Assembly: GCF_003259905.1 (NCBI RefSeq)
Contig: NZ_QLMG01000032.1
Coordinates: 1-49,165 of the forward strand
Source: Salipiger aestuarii
GTDB taxonomy: Bacteria > Pseudomonadota > Alphaproteobacteria > Rhodobacterales > Rhodobacteraceae
Direction: 5' to 3'
DNA length: 49,165 nt
Positions 1 through 8,189 of this stretch are shown piece after piece. Position 1 is the stretch's first letter. Each line of letters starts with the position of its first letter. The position numbers and the translations under genes are program-made. A model generated the notes under the pieces. That model saw nothing but the letters and a program-made list of their open reading frames with translations, searched no databases and had not been told where the DNA came from.

Positions 1-748
1 GCGCGGCGTGTTCCATCAGGTAATTCAGATCGACATCACGGCCCTGCACCCAGCTGGTCTGGTCGCCGGTGTGCTTGACCACCAGGCAGCGGACCTTGTC
101 AGAGCAATGCAGCAGCGCCGCGTCGGCGTTTGATTTCAGCGCGGTACGGCGGCCGCCGCGCGGAGCGGTGTCGGCGGTAATGACGACCTTGGCGCCGCAA
201 TCATTGATGCGGTTGGCCAGCGCATCGGGGGAAAAGCCCGCGAAAACAATGGAATGGATCGCGCCGATGCGCGCGCAGGCCAGCATGGCATAGGCCGCCT
301 CGGGGATCATCGGCAGGTAGATGACAACGCGATCGCCGCGCATGACGCCCTGGCTCAGCAGGACGTTGGCCATGCGGTTCACCTTGTCGTAAAGCTGGGC
401 ATAGGTGATGTGCCGGGCGGGATCGTCGGGGTTGTCGGGTTCGAAGATGATGGCCGTCTGGTCGGCGCGGGCGGGCAGGTGGCGGTCGACGCAATTGTAG
501 GCGACGTTCAGCACGCCATCCTCGAACCACTTGATCGAGACCTTGCCGAAATCAAAGCAGGTGTTCTTGATCCGCGTCGGCCGTGCCATCCAGTCCAGCC
601 GCCGCGCCTGATCGGCCCAGAACCCGTCCGGGTCGCTGATCGAGCGCGCGTACATCTCATCATACCGCGCCGCGCTCACATGCGCGTTCGCCGCGAACTC
701 GGGCGAGGGCGCGTAGGTCGTGGTATTGGCTTGAATATCGTCTTTCAT
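1..748 (-). CDS. acs: Acetate-CoA ligase (acetyl-CoA synthetase), 5' part only
   Basis: This is the N-terminal 249 residues of an AMP-forming acetyl-CoA synthetase; the gene runs off the left edge of the window. The enzyme activates acetate with ATP and CoA in the cytoplasm through an acetyl-adenylate. The translated sequence begins [10 protein letters not shown] and carries stretches typical of Acs, such as [12 protein letters not shown] near residue 45 and the IKWFEDG..NVAYNC..RH segment near residue 70. The ATG at 746-748 is preceded by GGAGG at a 6-nt spacing, which fixes the start. The gene diverges from the TRAP transporter across a 414-bp spacer that holds two TTTGTAAAT repeats. The catalytic C-terminal part lies outside the window, so activity cannot be judged from what is seen. 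Confidence 0.93.
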   Translation of the reverse strand, partial: MKDDIQANTTTYAPSPEFAANAHVSAARYDEMYARSISDPDGFWADQARRLDWMARPTRIKNTCFDFGKVSIKWFEDGVLNVAYNCVDRHLPARADQTAIIFEPDNPDDPARHITYAQLYDKVNRMANVLLSQGVMRGDRVVIYLPMIPEAAYAMLACARIGAIHSIVFAGFSPDALANRINDCGAKVVITADTAPRGGRRTALKSNADAALLHCSDKVRCLVVKHTGDQTSWVQGRDVDLNYLMEHAA

Positions 749-867
749 GAGGATCCTCCCAAGATCTCGCTGTCTCTCGAAGGCCGCGTGGCGGCATTTC
801 CCATCCCTTGCCAGATCATACCCGGAAGCGAAAAGAATGGAACAAGCATCGGGAAAACAAGCATAAC

Positions 868-915
868 TTTGTAAATGATTTTCGGTAGCGCGAGACATTT
901 TGTAAATTCTTTGCC
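868..915. promoter_or_regulatory. Possible ScfR/RamB-like operator upstream of acs
   Basis: The acs-dctP spacer contains TTTGTAAAT at 868-876 and again at 899-907, followed at once by TTTGCC at 910-915. They resemble the TTTGCAAA-type sites bound by regulators of short-chain acyl-CoA metabolism and lie 120-165 bp upstream of the acs ATG. Binding is inference. Apart from these repeats I see nothing else to annotate in 749-1162. Confidence 0.3.
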
Positions 916-1162
916 TGCGGCGCCGAATTTTTTCATGGATTCAAGGCGCTCGCGGTAACTTGATGTAAAGGAAGTCAGCCCGCGTTCCGCGTGCGCAGAG
1001 CAGGTGCGGCACACGTTCCAACTGTTTTCGGGATGCGGCGGCATGCCACTGTCGCGGCACCGCCCGCCCCGAGTCGCGATCAGGGTTGCGCGTTGCGGTC
1101 GATGCGTTACACTTTGGGACACAAGGCGGCGCAAAGCCGTCGCACCCATGGGAGGGAGCCAC

Positions 1163-2179
1163 ATGAAAAACCTGACGACACAGCTCTGTGTGGCGGCGCT
1201 GACCACCGCTTTTGCCACCGAAGCCATGGCGACCGAATGGAACGTCTCGCTTTGGGGCAAACGCCGTGCCTTTACCGAACACGTTCACAAGCTGGCCGAG
1301 CTGGTCGAGGAAAAGACCGACGGCGAATTTACCATGAACATTTCTTACGGTGGCCTGTCCAAGAATACCGAGAATCTTGACGGCATCTCGATCTTTGCTT
1401 TCGAGATGGCTCAGTTCTGCGCGGGCTACCACCCCGACAAGAACCGCGCGATCACCGTGCTGGAGCTGCCGTTCATGGGCGTGAACACCCTGGAAGAGGA
1501 AGTCGCGGTGGCGCAGGCGGTTTATGACAACCCCGCCGTTGCCAAGGAAATGGAACAATGGGGCGCCAGGCTGCTGATGCCCACGCCCATGCCGCAGTAC
1601 AACCTTGTCGGCACCGGCGAACCGCGCGACACGCTGGCCAGCTTTGACGGAATGCGCGTGCGTGCCACCGGCGGCATCGGTCGCGCCTTCGAGGCGGTGG
1701 GCGCCGTGCCTACATCCATGACCGCGTCCGAAGTGTATCAGGCGATGGAGGCGGGCGTGATCGACACGGCCTCGTTCGCCCAGCACGCCCACCTGAGCTT
1801 TGGCACCATCAACGAAGCCGACTGGTGGACCGCGAATCTTAACCCCGGCACGGTGAACTGCCCGGTCGTGGTGAACATCGACGCCTACGAGGCGCTGTCG
1901 GACGCCGAACGCGAGGCGCTCGAAAGTTCGGTCGAGCCCGCCATCGCCCATTACCTTGACAATTATGGCGAGTTGCTGGCCCGGTGGGACAGCGTGCTGG
2001 ACGAAAAAGGCGTGCAAAAGGTGATGATCTCGGACGAAGAGCTTGCCAAGTTCAAGGAAACGGCGGGTGATCCGATCCACACCGCCTGGATCGAGGAAAT
2101 GGCCGCGCAGGGCCTGCCCGCGCAAGAGCTGTACGACCTTGTGCAAGATACGCTGGCTGAAACGCGCGCGTCGAACTGA
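1163..2179 (+). CDS. dctP: TRAP transporter solute-binding protein (DctP family)
   Basis: This 338-residue periplasmic solute receptor of a TRAP transporter would deliver an organic-acid-type ligand to the DctQ/DctM membrane pair. A Sec signal peptide is visible at residues 1-24 (MKNLTTQLC..., likely cleavage after AMA). The mature part has the DctP fold pattern, including the R-x-R-A-T-G segment (GMRVRATGG) that in this family carries the carboxylate-binding arginine. The start was chosen at 1163 because it gives the signal peptide and follows GGAGGGAG at 1151-1158; the frame stays open further upstream. It is the first gene of a dctP-dctQ-dctM operon. The ligand is not predictable from sequence alone. 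Confidence 0.9.
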   Translation: MKNLTTQLCVAALTTAFATEAMATEWNVSLWGKRRAFTEHVHKLAELVEEKTDGEFTMNISYGGLSKNTENLDGISIFAFEMAQFCAGYHPDKNRAITVLELPFMGVNTLEEEVAVAQAVYDNPAVAKEMEQWGARLLMPTPMPQYNLVGTGEPRDTLASFDGMRVRATGGIGRAFEAVGAVPTSMTASEVYQAMEAGVIDTASFAQHAHLSFGTINEADWWTANLNPGTVNCPVVVNIDAYEALSDAEREALESSVEPAIAHYLDNYGELLARWDSVLDEKGVQKVMISDEELAKFKETAGDPIHTAWIEEMAAQGLPAQELYDLVQDTLAETRASN

Positions 2180-2315
2180 TCGGACCGCAGCGGCGCATCC
2201 GGTAGGCGTGGTCATCGGGGCGCCGTCCTGACAGGCAATGGGCGCTCCGCGCAGGCGCCCGTGCTATTTTTTTGCCCGGCAGGCATGGCCGGGAGCATCA
2301 CGAGGGGCAGCACAT

Positions 2316-2948
2316 ATGGCCGGATCTTCTGCCGTGCTTGCCGACGCCTCCACCCTCAGCCGCCTCGACAGGGGGCTGGAACATATTGAAAAGGCAATGG
2401 CCTTTGTCTCGGGGCTTGGTGCCTTCGGGTTGATGTTTCTTGCGGTGGTGTCCGTCGGCGGGCGTGAGTTTTTCAACGAGCCGCTCAGGGGCTATGTCGA
2501 CTGGATCGAAATGGCGATGCCGCTGATCGCGATTTTCGGCATTTCCTACGTCCAGCGCAGTGGCGGGCATATCCGCATGGACATCGTTGTCGGCAACCTG
2601 CGCGGGCGCGCGCTTTGGGCGGCGGAACTTGTCACGACATTCGCCATCCTGGTGCTGATGGTGGCGCTGGTCTGGGGCAGCTGGGCGCATTTCCAGCGCA
2701 GCTTCGATCCGGGGGCGCCGCTGTGGTCGCGCGATTCAACCATCGACCTCGGCCTGCCGTTGTGGCCCGCGAAACTGATCGTGCCGGTGGCATTTTCGGT
2801 GATGTCGCTGCGCTGCGTGCTGCAACTGTGGGGATACGGGCGGGCGTTTGTGCTGGGCCTTGACCGCCCCGTCGCCGTGCCGCTGGTGCAGACCGTCGCG
2901 GAACAGGCCGCAGCCGAAGCCGCGCACATCCAGGGGCACGACGAATGA
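2316..2948 (+). CDS. dctQ: TRAP transporter small permease subunit (DctQ family)
   Basis: This 210-residue membrane protein with four hydrophobic segments is the small TRAP subunit, which partners the large permease. Typical DctQ features are the conserved V-x-x-R-E-x-F near the first helix (VSVGGREFFNEP) and the W-x-E-x-A motif (DWIEMAMPL) in helix two, followed by the RSGGHIRMD loop. The ATG at 2316 is preceded by GAGG about 10 nt upstream; an in-frame ATG at 2238 would add 26 residues without a membrane or signal role and was not used. The gene ends 4 nt into dctM (ATGA overlap), indicating translational coupling. Confidence 0.88.
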   Translation: MAGSSAVLADASTLSRLDRGLEHIEKAMAFVSGLGAFGLMFLAVVSVGGREFFNEPLRGYVDWIEMAMPLIAIFGISYVQRSGGHIRMDIVVGNLRGRALWAAELVTTFAILVLMVALVWGSWAHFQRSFDPGAPLWSRDSTIDLGLPLWPAKLIVPVAFSVMSLRCVLQLWGYGRAFVLGLDRPVAVPLVQTVAEQAAAEAAHIQGHDE

Positions 2949-4342
2949 CATCCATTGAAATCGGACTTTGGGTGACGGGCGGCCTGTTCGTCATGGTGGT
3001 GCTGGGCATGCGCGTGGCCTTTGCGGCGGGTCTTGCCGGGTTGCTGGGGCTTGTCTGGATCTTCTGGGAAAAGCGCAGCTACGATCCCGAGATGCTGGGT
3101 TGGGCCATCGGCGTCGCGGCCAAGACCGCCGGGCAGGTGCCCCATGGCAAGGTGGCCAGCCAGGCGCTGAGCCTGATCCCGACCTTTATCCTGATCGGCT
3201 ATCTGGCCTATTACGCGGGCCTCACCAAGGCGCTGTTCGAGGCCTGCAAACGCTGGTTCGCCTGGGTTCCCGGCGGGCTGGCGGTGTCGACCGTGTTCGC
3301 GACGGCCGGGTTCGCGGCGGTGTCCGGCGCATCGGTGGCGACCTCGGCGGTATTCGCCCGCATCGCCATCCCGGAAATGCTGAAGATCGGCTATGACAAG
3401 CGGTTCGCCGCGGGCGTCGTCGCGGCGGGGGGAACGCTGGCCTCGCTGATCCCGCCTTCGGCCATTCTGGTGATCTATGCCATCATCGTCGAACAGGATG
3501 TGGGCAAGCTGCTGCTGGCGGGGTTCATCCCCGGCATGTTCTCGGCACTGGTTTATGCGGGGCTGATCATCGGCATGGCGCTGGTCATTCCGAATTTCGG
3601 CCCGGCGGTGCGCGGCTTTACCTGGCGCCAGCGTTTCGCATCGCTGCCCCCGGCGCTGCCCATCGTCGCCGTGGTCGTCATCATCGTGTTCTTCGTCTAC
3701 AACCCGTTCGGAGACGCCTGGGGCACCCCCACCGAAGGCGGCGCGGTCGGGGCATTCATCATCTTTGTGATGGCGCTGCTGCACGGCATGCGCGGCGCCG
3801 AGCTGAAGGACGCGCTGATCGAAACCGCCAAGCTGTCGATCATGATCTTCACCATCATCTGGGGCGTGCTGATCTATGTGCGCTTTCTGGGGTTTGCGGA
3901 TCTGCCGGCGGCCTTTGCGGACTGGATCGCGTCGCTCAGCTATCCGCCCATGATGATCCTGATCTGCATCCTGCTGGCCTATGCGGTGCTCGGCATGTTC
4001 ATGGATGCCATCGGGATGCTGCTGCTGACGCTGCCGGTGGTCTATCCGGCGGTCATGGCGCTGAACGGGGGCGAGGGCGTCACCGCCGCCGAAAGCACCT
4101 TTGGCATGAGCGGCGAGATGTGCGCGGTCTGGTTCGGTATTCTCGTGGTGAAGATGGCCGAGTTCTGCCTGATTACCCCGCCCATCGGTCTGAATTGCTT
4201 TGTCGTGGCGGGGGTGCGGCCGGACCTGTCGGTGCAGGATGTGTTCCGGGGCGTGACCCCGTTCTTCATCGCTGACGCGGTGACGATCGGGCTGCTGGTG
4301 GCGTTCCCTGCGATCGTGCTGTGGCTGCCGTCGCTGGCCTGA
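2945..4342 (+). CDS. dctM: TRAP transporter large permease (DctM family)
   Basis: This 465-residue polytopic membrane protein forms the ion-coupled transport channel of the TRAP system. Many hydrophobic helices run along the whole length, with the family-typical segment GGTLASLIPPSAILVIYA around residues 160-178 and the SAVFARIAIPEMLKIGYDK region before it. Length and helix pattern fit DctM/DctM-like (TIGR00786 type) permeases, slightly longer than the usual 425-440 residues. It overlaps dctQ by 4 nt and is the last gene of the operon; a hairpin follows at 4386. Confidence 0.9.
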   Translation: MTSIEIGLWVTGGLFVMVVLGMRVAFAAGLAGLLGLVWIFWEKRSYDPEMLGWAIGVAAKTAGQVPHGKVASQALSLIPTFILIGYLAYYAGLTKALFEACKRWFAWVPGGLAVSTVFATAGFAAVSGASVATSAVFARIAIPEMLKIGYDKRFAAGVVAAGGTLASLIPPSAILVIYAIIVEQDVGKLLLAGFIPGMFSALVYAGLIIGMALVIPNFGPAVRGFTWRQRFASLPPALPIVAVVVIIVFFVYNPFGDAWGTPTEGGAVGAFIIFVMALLHGMRGAELKDALIETAKLSIMIFTIIWGVLIYVRFLGFADLPAAFADWIASLSYPPMMILICILLAYAVLGMFMDAIGMLLLTLPVVYPAVMALNGGEGVTAAESTFGMSGEMCAVWFGILVVKMAEFCLITPPIGLNCFVVAGVRPDLSVQDVFRGVTPFFIADAVTIGLLVAFPAIVLWLPSLA

Positions 4343-4385
4343 ACCCGGATGAAGCGACAGGAACCGGTCTGACCCAAACATGAAA

Positions 4386-4416
4386 CGGCGCCCCCCGGAA
4401 GATCGGGGTGGCGCCG
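4386..4416 (+). terminator. Hairpin downstream of dctM
   Basis: CGGCGCC plus CCCCG pairs with CGGGG and GGCGCCG, giving a 12-bp stem with a single bulged T and a 6-nt loop. No T-run follows, so it may be a weak or Rho-assisted terminator of the TRAP operon. Confidence 0.45.
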
Positions 4417-4535
4417 CCGTCCCGACCGGACACCGACGGGGCGGATCGCGCCCCGGTCATTCCGGGCGATGTCCCCATTGAATTGCCTCTGATGTCGGCG
4501 ACCCGCAGCCGCCCGTACCTGTCAAGATGCGGGTG

Positions 4536-4561
4536 GGAACCTTTTCGGTAAATCCCGCGTT
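4536..4561 (+). promoter_or_regulatory. Candidate ECF-type (sigma-EcfG-like) promoter
   Basis: GGAAC at 4536-4540 and CGTT at 4558-4561 are separated by exactly 17 nt, which matches the general stress (EcfG) promoter pattern of alphaproteobacteria. It lies about 150 bp upstream of the small membrane-protein gene at 4714, in the same orientation. The rest of the 4343-4713 gap shows only the hairpin at 4386. Another instance with the same spacing is at 25727. Whether this genome encodes EcfG is unknown. Confidence 0.4.
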
Positions 4562-4713
4562 ACATGCCCAGAACGTCCGAAGGGTGGCCCTTTCGGAACG
4601 GGATCAACAAATCGAAAGACAGGACACCCGCTGCTTTGGCGCATCGGTGCGGGCCATTGGCCCGAGAATCCGGTCGTGTCTTTCGCATGGACAAAACGAA
4701 AAGGAGATACGTC

Positions 4714-4902
4714 ATGGAATTCGCAGGCATCGGAGGCTTTATCGTTCTCCTTCTCGACATCTGGGCCATCGTCTCGATCCTCGGGTCGAACGCCGGCACC
4801 GGGTCCAAGGTGCTTTGGACGCTACTCGTGATCGTTCTGCCGGTTCTTGGCTTCATTATCTGGCTTATCGCCGGGCCGCGGTCGTCGCGCGCCGCCCTGT
4901 AA
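4714..4902 (+). CDS. Small membrane protein, PLDc_N-like
   Basis: This 62-residue protein has two hydrophobic helices, roughly residues 5-27 and 33-53, with the pattern I-V-L-L-L-D-I-W-A followed by W-T-L-L-V-I-V-L-P-V-L-G and a final I-W-L-I-x-G-P-R. That is the phospholipase D/cardiolipin-synthase N-terminal (PLDc_N) two-helix module on its own, without any catalytic domain. The start follows AAGGAGAT at a good distance; the frame stays open upstream but without protein-like sequence. It is followed 23 bp later by a DUF1328 gene, and both sit behind the candidate ECF promoter. Such stand-alone modules are often envelope-stress proteins; the function here is unknown. Confidence 0.8.
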   Translation: MEFAGIGGFIVLLLDIWAIVSILGSNAGTGSKVLWTLLVIVLPVLGFIIWLIAGPRSSRAAL

Positions 4903-4925
4903 CCGCTGCAATGTAGGAAAGACCC

Positions 4926-5090
4926 ATGCTTTACTGGACCATTCTGTTCTTTATCGTCGCTGTCGTGGCGGCAGTCTTTGGCTTCGGCGGCATCGCTTCG
5001 GCGTCGGCAGGCATCGCTCAGGTGCTGTTCTTTATCTTCCTGGTGCTGTTCGTGATCTCGCTGGTGATGCGGTTCGTGCGCCGCGCGTGA
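4926..5090 (+). CDS. DUF1328 (YtjA-type) small membrane protein
   Basis: This 54-residue protein is nearly all hydrophobic, with two helices: the first contains [17 protein letters not shown] and the second [14 protein letters not shown] basic tail, RFVRRA, ends it. This is the DUF1328/UPF0391 signature and the usual length. The start at 4926 follows TAGGAAAG. It is probably cotranscribed with the PLDc_N-like gene 23 bp upstream, and transcription likely stops at the terminator at 5137-5163. The role is unknown; the family is associated with stress conditions. Confidence 0.88.
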   Translation: MLYWTILFFIVAVVAAVFGFGGIASASAGIAQVLFFIFLVLFVISLVMRFVRRA

Positions 5091-5104
5091 CCTTGTGCAG
5101 CCAT

Positions 5105-5137
5105 GCCTTGATCGGGCCTTGATCGGGCCTTGATCGG
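5105..5137 (+). repeat. Three exact tandem copies of an 11-bp unit
   Basis: GCCTTGATCGG is repeated three times without a mismatch at 5105-5115, 5116-5126 and 5127-5137. The array lies between the DUF1328 stop codon and the terminator stem, and its last G base is shared with that stem. Confidence 0.9.
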
Positions 5138-5163
5138 GGCCGCTGTTCGCAGCGGCCCTTTTT
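5137..5163 (+). terminator. Rho-independent terminator after the DUF1328 gene
   Basis: A 9-bp perfect stem (GGGCCGCTG / CAGCGGCCC) closes a TTCG loop and is followed by five T residues at 5159-5163. It is oriented for the plus-strand genes; the convergent ycjF gene ends 20 bp away. Confidence 0.9.
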
Positions 5164-5183
5164 GTGCCCGCATCTGTTTCGCG

Positions 5184-6230
5184 TCAGGTCTTGTCGCTGC
5201 CGAACAGCCCCGCCAGAGCCGTACGCACGATGCTGCGGGCGGTAGGGCGGCGGGTGGCCTTGAAGGGCAGGGGGCGGCAGACCTCGATCGCGGCCACGCC
5301 GACACGGGCGGTCAGCGCGCCGTTCACCAGCCCCTCGCCAAAGCGGCGCGACAGTTTCGCCAGCAGACCGCCGCCCAGGATCGGTTCCAGCATGTCATCG
5401 CCCACGGCGACCGCGCCGGTCGCCACAAGATGCGACATCACCGCCCGCACCAGCCGCCAACTGCCCAGCGTGCCCGACCGCCCGCCATAGATCTCGGCGA
5501 TGCGCCGGATCATCCGCAGGTTGGCGCCCAGGGCGGCCGCCACATCGGCCAGCGCCAGCGGAATGAACGCGGTGACGGTAGCGACCTGACGCGCCGCCCC
5601 CTCGACCTCGCGCCGGGCGGCGGCATCGAGAGGGCCAAGCAATTCGGTTTCCGCCAGGCCGAGCACGCCGGTCGCATCGAAAATCTCGGGGGTGCGCTCG
5701 CGCAGCCGCTCGCGACCCCAGCGCGTGTCGTCGCGCCCGGCGTAAAGCGCCGTCAGTTTGTCGACCACCGCGCGCGCGCCCTTGAGGTCGTCATCGGCCA
5801 GCGCGCGATCCGCCGCGCGGTGCAGCGCATCGACCGCGCCAAGGCGCGACAGCGCGGCGATCTCCTTGACGACGATCAACAGCACAACCAGCAGAAACGC
5901 GACGATCAGCGCGGTCACGGCGTAGCCAAGCAGCGGCACGCGCGCGATCAGATCCATGGCGAACTGCCATGCGGCAACCGATACCAGCGTGGCCAGCAGC
6001 GCGCCGAACAGCCCCCAGAACCAGCGCGCCAGCCGCGACGGGCGGCGGGCCGCGAGAGCGGCGGCGGTCGCCATGGCGCGCCCTTCGGGCAGGGTGGGGG
6101 CGGTATCGGGTTCCGGCACCGGCGGTGCCTCGGACGGGGAGGCGGGGGCGGCGTCGTCGATTTCGATCAGGACCGGCCCGGTGGGGCGGTCTGTACGGTC
6201 TGACGGATTCTGGCGGGGGCCTTCGGTCAT
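5184..6230 (-). CDS. ycjF: YcjF/UPF0283 (DUF697) membrane protein
   Basis: This 348-residue inner-membrane protein is of the TIGR01620/YcjF type. The N-terminal 60 residues are polar and proline-rich. Two hydrophobic segments follow, about residues 70-92 and 100-123. The C-terminal half is the DUF697-like region, rich in alanine and leucine, with the stretch NLRMIRRIAEIYGGRSGTLG near residue 238 that is typical of the family. Its start overlaps the stop of the GNAT gene by 4 nt (ATGA), and that gene overlaps ycjX in the same way, so the three are translationally coupled. In enterobacteria ycjX and ycjF are adjacent and belong to a stress regulon; the biochemical role is unknown. Confidence 0.87.
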   Translation of the reverse strand: MTEGPRQNPSDRTDRPTGPVLIEIDDAAPASPSEAPPVPEPDTAPTLPEGRAMATAAALAARRPSRLARWFWGLFGALLATLVSVAAWQFAMDLIARVPLLGYAVTALIVAFLLVVLLIVVKEIAALSRLGAVDALHRAADRALADDDLKGARAVVDKLTALYAGRDDTRWGRERLRERTPEIFDATGVLGLAETELLGPLDAAARREVEGAARQVATVTAFIPLALADVAAALGANLRMIRRIAEIYGGRSGTLGSWRLVRAVMSHLVATGAVAVGDDMLEPILGGGLLAKLSRRFGEGLVNGALTARVGVAAIEVCRPLPFKATRRPTARSIVRTALAGLFGSDKT

Positions 6231-6688
6231 GCGTGACGCTCCTGTCGGGGGGCGCGGGCGCGCTCCCAGCGGTAGTGAATATCGGGCAGGCCCTCGTCAT
6301 TGCGCGACCCGTCGCCCCGGCCGATTTCGACAAATCCGGTCGATTCGTAAAAGCGGCGGGCGGCGGTGTTGGACTGGAACGTCCACAGGTCCAGCCGGGG
6401 CTGCGCCCGCCGCGCGGCGTCGATCAGGGCGCGGCCCACCCCGCTGCGCCGATGGGCCGGGGCAATGAACAGCGCGTGCACATAGCCGTCTTCAAGCGCG
6501 ATAAATCCGGTGCGCCGCCCTTCGGGGTCGGTCGCGACCGTGACCCAGCCCCGGTCGATCATGGTGCCTACATGGGCGATATCCTCGGCACCGCTGTGCA
6601 GGCGGGGTTTCCACGCCGGCGCGGCGTCGGTCATCATCGCGCCAAGGGCGCCCGCATCGGTGCTGCGCGCGCAACGGAGGACGGTCAC
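6227..6688 (-). CDS. GNAT family N-acetyltransferase
   Basis: This 153-residue protein has the GNAT acetyl-CoA-binding motif A: V-H-A-L-F-I-A-P-A-H-R-R-S-G-V-G-R-A-L-I around residues 90-108, containing R-x-x-G-V-G. The downstream motif B region has N-T-A-A-R-R-F-Y-E-S-T-G-F, which is typical. It would transfer an acetyl group from acetyl-CoA to an amine of an unidentified substrate. The gene is wedged between ycjX and ycjF with 4-nt overlaps on both sides, so its expression is tied to them and a link to the same process is possible. Confidence 0.87.
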   Translation of the reverse strand: MTVLRCARSTDAGALGAMMTDAAPAWKPRLHSGAEDIAHVGTMIDRGWVTVATDPEGRRTGFIALEDGYVHALFIAPAHRRSGVGRALIDAARRAQPRLDLWTFQSNTAARRFYESTGFVEIGRGDGSRNDEGLPDIHYRWERARAPRQERHA

Positions 6689-8121
6689 AGCCGGTCCCCC
6701 AGCAGGAATTGCGCGGCGCGGTCGATGCGGATGTGGGGCGGCCCCTCGTTCGGCCTGAGCGTCAGCGGGGCAGGGGCAAAGCGCATGATGGCGTAGTCAT
6801 CGCCCAGCCATTTTTCCGCGCCGTCACGGGCGGGGCCCAGCAGGCGCGCGGGGTCCTGCGGCAGTTCTCCGGGGTGAAAGGCGGCCTCGCGCCCGCGCGT
6901 GCCGTCGGCGTTCAGCAATGTGCCCCGCACGCAATCCAGCTGCGCGCCCTGATGTGGCAGCGTCTGTTCCACCGTGGCGCGCAGGGCGGCGATCGACATG
7001 GCGCCGGTCTGCGCCCCGGCAAAGCGCGCGCGGTCGCGGGCCTCGCGCGTCAGCGCCTCCATGATGGCGGTAAGGCGGGCGTGCTGGGTGTGGTGCAGAT
7101 GGTCGGCCTTGGTCGCTGCGAACAGGATCTTTTCCACCCGTTTGCCCAGCAGGATCTGGCGCAGAAACGCGTTGGCGCCTGGGCGGAAAGCGGTCAGGAT
7201 CTCGGCCATGGTGCGGCGCAGATCCTCGACGGCGGCGGGGCCGGCGTGGATCGCGCCAAGCGCATCGACCAGCACCACCTGCCGGTCGATGCGGCTGAAG
7301 TGATCGCGAAAGAACGGTTTGACGATCTGGCTTTTATACGCCTCGTACCGGCGCTGCATCTCGCGCCAGAGCGACTGGCGGGGCGCGTCGTCCAGCGGCG
7401 GCAAGGGGGCAAAGGTCAGCGCGGGGCTGCCCTCTTTTTCGCCGGGCAGCAGGAAGCGCCCCGGTGTGCAGTCGGAAAACCCCGCCTCGCGCGCGCTGTG
7501 CAGCGCCTGGGTAAAGCGGGCGGCCAGCGCCTTGGCGCGGGGTTCATCCAGCCTGGCGGTCGCGTCTTCGGCCCTGGCCATGTCAAGGTATGCGCCACCG
7601 CCGGGGCGGTGGGGCAGGCGGCCCAGCGTTTCCAGCGACCAGTCGGTATAGCTTTTGTCCATCAGGCCAAGATCAAGCAGCCATTCGCCTGGGTAATCCA
7701 CGATATCCAGATGCACCTTGCGCGCCCCCGACACCCCCGCCAGCAAGCCGGTGGGGCGCAATTTCAGCGACAGGCGCAGCTGCGACACGGCGCGGGTGCT
7801 TTCGGGCCAACGCGGCTGCGCGGCGGTCAACGCGCCAAGGTGGGATTCGTAATCGAAGCGCGGCATGGTGTCGTCGGGCTGGGGCTGAAGGTAGGCGGCG
7901 AGGATGCGCCCCTCTGCTTCGGCCACCAGTTGCGGCATGCGGGCGCGGTCGAGCAGGTTGGCGACGAGCGAGGTGATGAACACCGTCTTTCCGGCGCGCG
8001 ACAGCCCCGTCACGCCCAGCCGGATCACCGGATCGCCAAAAGGCGCGGTGACGGTGTCCGCCACCGTTTCGACGCTGCGGGTGATGCTGTCTGCGATGCT
8101 GCCGATGGGGCCGAAAACCAA
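6685..8121 (-). CDS. ycjX: YcjX family P-loop GTPase-like protein (DUF463)
   Basis: This 478-residue protein has a Walker A motif GLSRAGKT at about residues 39-46 and the YcjX-typical DIVDYPGEWLLDLGLM segment that follows. No ATG fits: the reading frame continues upstream into sequence antisense to the PiT gene. I chose the TTG at 8119-8121, giving LVFGPIGSIAD, because GGAGAAG lies 7 nt upstream and the resulting length matches the family (about 465-490). Further family features are the FFRDHF and LVDALGA segments around residues 265-285 and a KADHLHHTQH motif likely acting as the base-recognition NKxD equivalent. It overlaps the GNAT gene by 4 nt and lies downstream of the PiT gene. Confidence 0.87.
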   Translation of the reverse strand: MVFGPIGSIADSITRSVETVADTVTAPFGDPVIRLGVTGLSRAGKTVFITSLVANLLDRARMPQLVAEAEGRILAAYLQPQPDDTMPRFDYESHLGALTAAQPRWPESTRAVSQLRLSLKLRPTGLLAGVSGARKVHLDIVDYPGEWLLDLGLMDKSYTDWSLETLGRLPHRPGGGAYLDMARAEDATARLDEPRAKALAARFTQALHSAREAGFSDCTPGRFLLPGEKEGSPALTFAPLPPLDDAPRQSLWREMQRRYEAYKSQIVKPFFRDHFSRIDRQVVLVDALGAIHAGPAAVEDLRRTMAEILTAFRPGANAFLRQILLGKRVEKILFAATKADHLHHTQHARLTAIMEALTREARDRARFAGAQTGAMSIAALRATVEQTLPHQGAQLDCVRGTLLNADGTRGREAAFHPGELPQDPARLLGPARDGAEKWLGDDYAIMRFAPAPLTLRPNEGPPHIRIDRAAQFLLGDRL

Positions 8122-8189
8122 GGTGGTGCTTCTCCGTGTGGTGTTCTTTACAGATAGAGGCGGAGGGAGCCTGATGCCAGTGGTGACTG

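Noticed and set aside
2546-4381. Long open frame (about 600 codons) antisense to dctQ and dctM
   Set aside because: It is His/Arg/Asp-rich low-quality sequence, the usual antisense product of GC-rich genes, and lies fully opposite a convincing TRAP permease.
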